Origin: Sphingomonadales bacterium
Lineage (GTDB): Bacteria > Pseudomonadota > Alphaproteobacteria > Sphingomonadales > Sphingomonadaceae
Assembly: GCA_018067055.1 (NCBI GenBank)
Contig: JAGPVK010000339.1
Span: 1-6,239, forward strand
Direction: 5' to 3'
DNA length: 6,239 nt
A program made the translations under genes and the position numbers. Under the pieces are notes generated by a model, which saw only the letters and a list, made by a program, of their open reading frames with translations, ran no database searches and had not been told where the DNA came from. Shown one piece after another: positions 1 to 6,239 of this stretch; position 1 is the stretch's first letter; each line of letters opens with the position of its first letter.

Positions 1-315
1 GAAGCAGCCTCCGGGCAGGGCTCCGCATCAAGTGCGGAGCACAAACAGCTTTCCTACACGCCCGAAAAGGCCGAAAAGACCCTCATAGACGCGCTCGACG
101 CCGCCCAGCCGCAAGTCACCGCGGCGATTGAGGCGGAACAGTTCGAAACCGCAATGACCGCGCTGGCCGCGCTGCGCGAACCGATCGACCGGTTTTTCGA
201 GGATGTCACAGTCAACGATGATGACCCTGCAAAACGTGAAGCCCGGCTTGCCTTGCTCGCACGCTTTCGCAATGCCGTCCATCAAGTCGCTGATTTTTCG
301 AAGATTGAGGGCTAG
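1..315 (+). CDS. glyS: Glycine--tRNA ligase beta subunit, C-terminal 104 residues (5' end outside window)
   Basis: This is the 3' end of the beta chain of the alpha2-beta2 bacterial glycyl-tRNA synthetase, which charges tRNA-Gly in the cytoplasm. Reading frame 1 is open from base 1 to TAG at 313-315. The visible part is the end of the DALR-type anticodon-binding region. It carries the family's closing signature: ALREPIDRFFEDVTVN, then DDDPAKR, then a leucine- and arginine-rich helix and the terminal VADFSKIEG. The first 14 residues or so (EAASGQGSASSAEH) are low in complexity and do not look like the conserved domain. Nine of them, QGSASSAEH, are encoded by a palindromic repeat that also occurs twice downstream of ppdK. 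The repeat therefore appears to have landed in a tolerant linker, upstream of the LSYTPEKAEKTL helix, without breaking the frame. Most of the gene (the family is usually near 690 residues or more) lies to the left. The glyS-ppdK order fits sphingomonads. Confidence 0.93.
   Translation, partial: EAASGQGSASSAEHKQLSYTPEKAEKTLIDALDAAQPQVTAAIEAEQFETAMTALAALREPIDRFFEDVTVNDDDPAKREARLALLARFRNAVHQVADFSKIEG
17..42 (+). repeat. Palindromic repeat copy 1, inside the glyS reading frame
   Basis: This 26-bp palindrome has perfect 8-bp arms, GCTCCGCA (20-27) and TGCGGAGC (33-40), around the 5-nt centre TCAAG. It matches the copy at 3314-3339 at 25 of 26 positions, in the same orientation. Its bases 18-38 match the copy at 3266-3286 exactly, in inverse orientation. 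Here it is translated in frame as QGSASSAEH within GlyS, whereas the other two copies are intergenic. The sequence shows the identity and the symmetry directly. That it behaves as a dispersed REP-like family across the genome is inference from three copies within 3.3 kb. Confidence 0.85.
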
Positions 316-354
316 AAACATTGGCGACGATTGCGAGAACGGAACTGAACTAAA

Positions 355-559
355 AGCCCCTCCTCTTCAGAGGAGGGGTTGGGGTGGTGTCTAACCTCAC
401 CCACAAATTCGGAGACTGGCATCGAGCCAGCCTCCTCATAAACCACCCAGTTGCGGTTCGCCACCGGGTATAACATGCCCCCGGCATGTTATAGAATTGT
501 CCGGGGGACAATTCGACCCGGTGTCAAACCGCAACTCCCTCCTTTAAAAAGGAGGGGTT
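355..559. repeat. Composite hairpin-rich repeat element filling the glyS-ppdK gap
   Basis: The 262-base gap between glyS and ppdK holds no gene but is almost wholly self-complementary. From left to right it contains the following. A hairpin at 357-378 has arms CCCCTCCTCT and AGAGGAGGGG. GGGTGGT (382-388) can pair with ACCACCC (442-448), enclosing a smaller hairpin at 411-435 with stems GGAG/CTCC and CTGGC/GCCAG. A 19-bp arm pair, 451-469 with 516-534, matches at 17 positions and encloses two perfect hairpins, 469-493 and 494-514. A closing hairpin at 537-556 has arms CCCTCCTTT and AAAGGAGGG. The two end hairpins share the CCCTCC/GGAGGG core, so the element looks bounded, like a MITE or a composite REP element. 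Hairpins 357-378 and 537-556 lack a following T-run on the + strand, so they are not canonical terminators for glyS. I see no convincing promoter here. Confidence 0.7.
469..514 (+). other. Twin perfect hairpins with complementary CCC and GGG loops
   Basis: Hairpin A has arms TATAACATGCC (469-479) and GGCATGTTATA (483-493), 11 bp, with loop CCC (480-482). Hairpin B follows without a gap and has arms GAATTGTCC (494-502) and GGACAATTC (506-514), 9 bp, with loop GGG (503-505). The loops are complementary, and CCCCGG (479-484) is the reverse complement of CCGGGG (501-506). Both lie inside the longer 451-469/516-534 pairing, giving a predicted three-way junction with a possible loop-loop contact. 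The pairings are seen in the sequence. Whether the structure forms in RNA or DNA is inference. Confidence 0.65.
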
Positions 560-577
560 AAAAGAGATGAGGCAAGA

Positions 578-3256
<2,679 letters not shown>

Positions 3257-3265
3257 TAGGGGTAG

Positions 3266-3339
3266 TCCGCACTTGATGCGGAGCCCCGTGCCAGGCAGAT
3301 ATCTCTTGCCGCCAGGGCTCCGCATCCAGTGCGGAGCAC
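3266..3339. repeat. REPIN-like inverted pair of the palindromic repeat (copies 2 and 3)
   Basis: Copy 2 (3266-3286, inverse) and copy 3 (3314-3339, direct) belong to the repeat also found in glyS at 17-42. Bases 3267-3286 and 3315-3334 are inverse complements at 19 of 20 positions, separated by 28 bases. Each copy is also a palindrome by itself: TCCGCA/TGCGGA in copy 2 and GCTCCGCA/TGCGGAGC in copy 3. The spacer adds GGCA (3294-3297) with TGCC (3307-3310) around the palindrome AGATATCT (3297-3304). A transcript could fold as one long hairpin or two short ones. The pair begins 9 bases after the ppdK stop. It may protect the 3' end of the ppdK mRNA or weaken readthrough, but it has no T-run of a classical terminator. 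Confidence 0.8.
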
Positions 3340-3388
3340 GGATGCGCCAGGAATGTTCAGATTGTTGAGGCGGTAGGGCAATTATGGG

Positions 3389-3417
3389 TTGCCAGCGGGG
3401 CCTTCACCCCCTATCTG
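3389..3417 (+). promoter_or_regulatory. Candidate promoter for tRNA-Arg
   Basis: TTGCCA (3389-3394) matches the sigma-70-type -35 consensus at 5 of 6 positions. It lies 17 bases from TATCTG (3412-3417), a looser -10. Transcription would begin near 3424, a few bases before the tRNA at 3431, which suits a short tRNA 5' leader. The -10 is weak by E. coli standards, but alphaproteobacterial -10 boxes vary. No experimental evidence is available; this is pattern matching only. Confidence 0.4.
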
Positions 3418-3430
3418 CACCGTCTGGTTA

Positions 3431-3507
3431 GCGCCCATAGCTCAGCTGGATAGAGTACTTGACTACGAATCAAGGGGTCGGGAGTTCGAATCTCTCTGGG
3501 CGCACCA
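3431..3507 (+). tRNA. tRNA-Arg(ACG) with encoded CCA
   Basis: The 77-nt cloverleaf is complete. The acceptor arm is GCGCCCA (3431-3437) with TGGGCGC (3497-3503), then discriminator A and an encoded CCA. The D stem is GCTC (3440-3443) with GAGT, including one G-U pair. The anticodon stem is CTTGA/TCAAG around loop CTACGAA, with anticodon ACG at 3465-3467. The variable loop is GGGTC, and the T arm is GGGAG-TTCGAAT-CTCTC with one G-U pair. A34 is presumably edited to inosine by TadA, so this one tRNA would read CGU, CGC and CGA arginine codons. Directly after CCA comes a pyrimidine-rich, T-heavy stretch (3508-3520) that could serve as a weak stop or a processing site. No integrase or duplicated tRNA 3' end marks it as an island attachment site within this window. 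Confidence 0.97.
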
Positions 3508-3526
3508 TTTTCCTTCTTTTGTCAGA

Positions 3527-3554
3527 CCATGCACCAAGGTGCACTTGCGCATGG
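3527..3554. repeat. Overlapping inverted repeats in the folE leader
   Basis: Between tRNA-Arg and folE (3508-3608, 101 bases) lie two competing dyads. TGCACC (3530-3535) and GGTGCA (3538-3543) form a 14-bp near-perfect palindrome with an AA centre. CCATGC (3527-3532) can pair instead with GCATGG (3549-3554). The TGCACC half recurs at 3582-3587, so GGTGCA has a second possible partner close to the start codon. The dyad could be an operator for a dimeric repressor or a switchable leader. No known riboswitch is recognised. Confidence 0.4.
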
Positions 3555-3597
3555 CCCGACGCTGGCCTAGTTTGTTGGCATTGCACCCGATGAACCG

Positions 3598-3602
3598 AAG
3601 GA
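3598..3602 (+). promoter_or_regulatory. Ribosome binding site that fixes the TTG start of folE
   Basis: AAGGA at 3598-3602 lies 6 nt before TTG at 3609. An in-frame TGA stop at 3591-3593 excludes any start further upstream. The nearest downstream in-frame ATG is around residue 69, which would remove conserved sequence. The site therefore decides the start. The same purines (GAAGGA, 3597-3602) are complementary to TCCTTC at 3511-3516, just after the tRNA. Confidence 0.75.
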
Positions 3603-3608
3603 CCTGTC

Positions 3609-4229
3609 TTGGCCGATTATTCCCACACGATTGCCGACGCGCTTGCCGAGCGCGAAGCGAAGAAAATCCCGGTACCCGACGAGGTCCAGGATGCCGTGCG
3701 CACGCTGCTCCGCTGGTCCGGCGAAGACCCGGAACGCGAAGGCCTGATCGACACGCCAAAGCGCGTGGCGCGGGCGTGGAAGGAATATTGCGAAGGCTAT
3801 GCCGAGAACCCGGCCATGCATCTGGCGCGGACCTTTGAGGAAGTCGGCGGCTATGACGAACTGGTGCTGCTCAAGGACATCCCGTTCCACTCGCATTGCG
3901 AACATCATATGGCGCCGATTATCGGCAAGGCCAGCATCGCCTATATGCCGACCGACAAGGTCGTCGGCATTTCCAAACTGGCTCGCGTACTTCACGGATT
4001 CGCGCGGCGTCTGCAAGTGCAGGAACGGCTGACCGCCGAAGTTGCGGAATGTATCTGGGACAATTTGAAGCCCGCTGGCGTTGCCGTAGTGATCGAGGCG
4101 CGCCACAGCTGCATGACCGCCCGCGGCGTGCGCACACCGGGTGTTTCGATGACCACTAGCCGTCTGCTGGGTTGTTTCCTTGACGATGCCCGTAGCCGCG
4201 AGGAAGTGATGAGCCTGATGGGCTATTGA
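3609..4229 (+). CDS. folE: GTP cyclohydrolase I, TTG start
   Basis: This enzyme converts GTP + H2O to 7,8-dihydroneopterin triphosphate and formate, the first step of tetrahydrofolate synthesis. The same product feeds queuosine precursor synthesis. It is a cytoplasmic homomeric toroid in known members. The 206 residues match the single-domain bacterial form. Visible signatures are DTPKRVARAW (from residue 48), the zinc and catalytic motif HSHCEHH (Cys97 and His100 as zinc ligands, His99 catalytic), GISKLARV with Lys123, QVQERLT, and RHSCMTARG with the third zinc ligand Cys168. All lie 13 residues earlier than their E. coli counterparts, so the zinc-dependent FolE1A type is intact. The only start with an upstream ribosome site and no intervening stop is TTG. 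The gene follows tRNA-Arg by 101 bases on the same strand and may be read from the tRNA promoter or from an unrecognised one between them. Its TGA stop abuts the stop of the convergent peptidase gene. Confidence 0.96.
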   Translation: MADYSHTIADALAEREAKKIPVPDEVQDAVRTLLRWSGEDPEREGLIDTPKRVARAWKEYCEGYAENPAMHLARTFEEVGGYDELVLLKDIPFHSHCEHHMAPIIGKASIAYMPTDKVVGISKLARVLHGFARRLQVQERLTAEVAECIWDNLKPAGVAVVIEARHSCMTARGVRTPGVSMTTSRLLGCFLDDARSREEVMSLMGY

Positions 4230-4232
4230 TCA
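4227..4232. other. Back-to-back stop codons of convergent genes (TGATCA)
   Basis: TGA (4227-4229) ends folE on the + strand, and TCA (4230-4232) is the TGA of the peptidase gene on the - strand. No base separates the two coding regions. The nearest hairpin is ATGCGG (4233-4238) with CCGCAT (4248-4253), inside the peptidase 3' end and without a T-run. Any terminator for either gene must lie inside the other gene. Confidence 0.95.
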
Positions 4233-6179
4233 ATGCGGCGGATTGTTCCGCATGATGAAAGACATCGATGCCTCCAGCATTTTCAGCCGCGTGTCGGCGC
4301 TCGACAGCCAGTGATCCTCACCCTCCAGTCCGAGGAATTCAAACGGCTTTCCGGCATCTTTGAGCGCATCGGCCATGGTCTGGCTCTGGTTATAAAGCAC
4401 GACGGTATCGTCCTTCCCGTGGATCAGCAGGATCGGCGCGTCGGCCTGGTCGGCGAGGCGGGCCGGTGATATTTCGGTCAGCGAACGGCCCTTGCCGATT
4501 TCGGATCGCAGCGACCGGATGAGGGTCTTGTTGCGGCCGCTTATCTTGACATCATCGCGATACATAAGATTGAGATCGCTGATCCCGGCCACCGACACGG
4601 CGCAGCGATAAAGCCCCTGTTGCAGGGTTACTCCCGCCAGGGCGGCATATCCGCCATAGCTTGCGCCCATGATGCAGACCCGCTTGCGGTCGATTATCCC
4701 GCTTTTCACCAGTTCCGCCATGCCGTCGGAAATATCGGTCTGCATCTTGCGGCCCCATTCGCCCTCGCTGGCCTTCTGGAAGGTCGCACCTCGATTTGTC
4801 GACCCTCTGAAATTGGGCTGAAACACGGCATAGCCGCTCGCAGCAAAGGCCTGTGCCCACCAGTCGAAGCGAATGTCGTCATGCGCGGCAGGGCCACCAT
4901 GGGGGAACATGATTGCCGGCAGATTCTTTGCCTCTCGTCCCGGAGGCAAGGTCAAAACGCCGTCCATTTTCAGGCCGTCTTGCGCGGTGTAGGAAATCAA
5001 TTCCATTTTTCCGACATCCTCGATCCGGACCTGCGGATATTCCGAACCCAGTTGCTCGGCTCGCATATTGGTCAGATCGACCAGCCACCAGCTTCCGGCA
5101 TCCCCGTTGCCGCTGGTGGAGACGACGACTTTGGTGAAATCCTGATTCCAGTCTTCCAGGCGCATATGATATTTTGAAAAGGCGCGGCGGATATTGGTTG
5201 CCGCTTTGGTCAGTCTGGGATCAAAGAAGACCATTTGATCAGCCCCGGATTTTTTGCGGTAGCCAAGCAGCTGGTTGCTGCGAGGATCAATATACCAGCG
5301 ATCGATGGAGTCATTCTGGAACCGGCGCACCGACTCGCCACCGGCCAGAGCGACTTCGTAAACCGAATGGGCTTCATTGTCGCCTTCGCTGCGATAGTAG
5401 AAAACCGATGCGCCATCGCTACCCAATGCGATCAGGCCGATTTCGCCGTTCGGATTGCTCGCATCGGCGATCGATTGCCCACCACTATTTTCGATCGACC
5501 ATTTGCCGCTGTCGCCTTGATAATTGAGTTTGGCTGCCACGGACCCCTGTCCATCTAGCAACCAGTCACTATAGGCATTGGCTCCCGGCTTTTGCTTGTC
5601 GACCTGTCGGTCATACATTTTTTCGAGATCGATCTGGAAAACCGTCTCGCTATTGTCACTCAATTCGAAGCTTGTCCCCCGCGCATCGCGATCAAGCGAC
5701 ATGCCGCCAAAATAGCCTTTCCATTTCCCGTCCAGCAACCGGGTGCCATAGCGGCCGATGATCGTGTTCGCGATACTCTTCTGTTTCCGGAAAACCCACT
5801 CGGTTTTGTTGTTGCTTACCCCATGCACCAGAATTTGGGTCAATTCCGCCTTGTCTGCGGTAAACCCGAATCCAAGCGCTTCGGTCTGGCTGATAACAAT
5901 CAGGATATATTCGTCACCGGCCCATTCAATGTCTCTGACTTTGAAATTGTCCAGTTCGATGATCCTGAGCGGTTTGGTTGCGCCTTCCAGAATCATCAGC
6001 TGTTTCTTGCCGTTCAGCGTGCCGATGATCGCGACATATTTGCCCGATCTGGAAATTGCCGCTGTTTCGAAACCGGGCAGTTCTCCATAAGCGCTGAGCG
6101 GAGGCCGGGCGATTGAAATGGCTGGATCGATCAGCAGAAGGCCGATCAACATGATGGCACGGCTTAGCAATCTGATCAT
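4230..6179 (-). CDS. Exported S9-family serine peptidase (prolyl oligopeptidase / acylaminoacyl-peptidase type)
   Basis: This is a 649-residue serine peptidase of the prolyl oligopeptidase clan (MEROPS S9), probably cleaving short peptides in the periplasm. The N-terminus has a short basic region (MIRLLSR), a hydrophobic core and a likely signal peptidase I site after Ala24 (SIA-RP). Residues of about 30 to 370 look like the beta-propeller that gates substrate entry. The alpha/beta-hydrolase domain follows, with oxyanion-region HGGP (427-430), nucleophile motif GASYGGY (Ser507), HGKDDTVV (Asp590 or Asp591) and GEDHW (His623), so the triad is complete. ATG at 6179 is preferred because GGGGGA lies 5 nt upstream and the signal peptide is then compact. 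A GTG at 6197 in frame would add six residues (MNRGIF) and has AGGA 4 nt upstream. It converges on folE with no gap. By eye it is less GC-rich than ppdK. Substrate specificity (dipeptidyl, acylaminoacyl or oligopeptidase) cannot be told from sequence alone. Confidence 0.92.
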   Translation of the reverse strand: MIRLLSRAIMLIGLLLIDPAISIARPPLSAYGELPGFETAAISRSGKYVAIIGTLNGKKQLMILEGATKPLRIIELDNFKVRDIEWAGDEYILIVISQTEALGFGFTADKAELTQILVHGVSNNKTEWVFRKQKSIANTIIGRYGTRLLDGKWKGYFGGMSLDRDARGTSFELSDNSETVFQIDLEKMYDRQVDKQKPGANAYSDWLLDGQGSVAAKLNYQGDSGKWSIENSGGQSIADASNPNGEIGLIALGSDGASVFYYRSEGDNEAHSVYEVALAGGESVRRFQNDSIDRWYIDPRSNQLLGYRKKSGADQMVFFDPRLTKAATNIRRAFSKYHMRLEDWNQDFTKVVVSTSGNGDAGSWWLVDLTNMRAEQLGSEYPQVRIEDVGKMELISYTAQDGLKMDGVLTLPPGREAKNLPAIMFPHGGPAAHDDIRFDWWAQAFAASGYAVFQPNFRGSTNRGATFQKASEGEWGRKMQTDISDGMAELVKSGIIDRKRVCIMGASYGGYAALAGVTLQQGLYRCAVSVAGISDLNLMYRDDVKISGRNKTLIRSLRSEIGKGRSLTEISPARLADQADAPILLIHGKDDTVVLYNQSQTMADALKDAGKPFEFLGLEGEDHWLSSADTRLKMLEASMSFIMRNNPPH

Positions 6180-6239
6180 GAATATCCCCCGATTCACAAC
6201 ATCCTAACCGCAATTGTCGGTCAGGAAAAGTCGGGCGGC
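6180..6239 (-). promoter_or_regulatory. Upstream region and ribosome site of the S9 peptidase
   Basis: On the - strand GGGGGA (6190-6185) is the likely ribosome binding site for ATG at 6179. Further up, TAGGAT (6206-6201) resembles a -10 box, with a poor -35 (TTTTCC) 17 bases before it. If that -10 is real, the transcript would start near 6194, beyond the alternative GTG at 6197, which favours the ATG start. The window ends at 6239, so the full promoter region is not visible. Confidence 0.3.

Noticed and set aside
28..321. 97-codon open frame on the - strand opposite glyS
   Set aside because: The + strand frame ends in the exact GlyS C-terminal signature, so this is its shadow.
357..378. Intrinsic terminator for glyS
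   Set aside because: The hairpin is strong, but it is followed on the + strand by TTGGGGTGGT rather than a T-run. It fits better as one end of the composite repeat.
3431..3507. tRNA-Arg as an integration site for a genomic island
   Set aside because: No integrase gene and no second copy of the tRNA 3' end were seen. The flanking genes are housekeeping genes.
3508..3608. Tetrahydrofolate riboswitch (THF-II, folE motif) upstream of folE
   Set aside because: The location fits, since this class occurs before alphaproteobacterial folE genes. However, I could not find the conserved internal-loop sequences as I remember them, only simple dyads. A covariance-model search with the Rfam folE motif would settle it.
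3389..3838. 149-codon open frame on the + strand running through tRNA-Arg into folE
   Set aside because: It overlaps a certain tRNA and then runs out of frame through folE; no ribosome site or family motif supports it.

Overview
The window looks like ordinary chromosome from an alphaproteobacterium, most likely of the Sphingomonadales. That is inference: it rests on the glyS-ppdK gene order, the character of the proteins, the fairly high GC content, and intergenic palindromes of a kind common in sphingomonad genomes. No mobility gene, phage gene, CRISPR array or defence gene is visible. I do not see a new multi-gene system. The interest lies in the small repeats and structured intergenic DNA.

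Layout, left to right. (1) Bases 1-315 (+) are the 3' end of glyS, the glycyl-tRNA synthetase beta chain. A 26-bp palindromic repeat (17-42) lies inside the reading frame. (2) Bases 316-577 hold no gene but a dense, roughly 205-bp mosaic of hairpins. It is bounded by two related GGAGGGG hairpins and contains a three-way junction whose two hairpins have complementary loops. (3) Bases 578-3256 (+) are an intact ppdK, pyruvate phosphate dikinase, with all catalytic residues. (4) Bases 3257-3430 carry two inverted copies of the palindrome found in glyS (a REPIN-like pair), then a likely tRNA promoter. (5) Bases 3431-3507 (+) are tRNA-Arg(ACG). (6) Bases 3609-4229 (+) are folE, GTP cyclohydrolase I, starting at TTG. 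(7) Bases 4230-6179 (-) are an exported S9-family serine peptidase. It converges on folE so tightly that the two stop codons abut in the palindrome TGATCA.

The genes do not form one pathway. glyS and tRNA-Arg serve translation, ppdK links pyruvate and phosphoenolpyruvate, folE opens tetrahydrofolate synthesis, and the peptidase acts outside the cytoplasm. tRNA-Arg and folE are close and co-oriented and may share a transcript. The most notable observation is one palindromic repeat family present both between genes and, in frame, inside an essential aminoacyl-tRNA synthetase.
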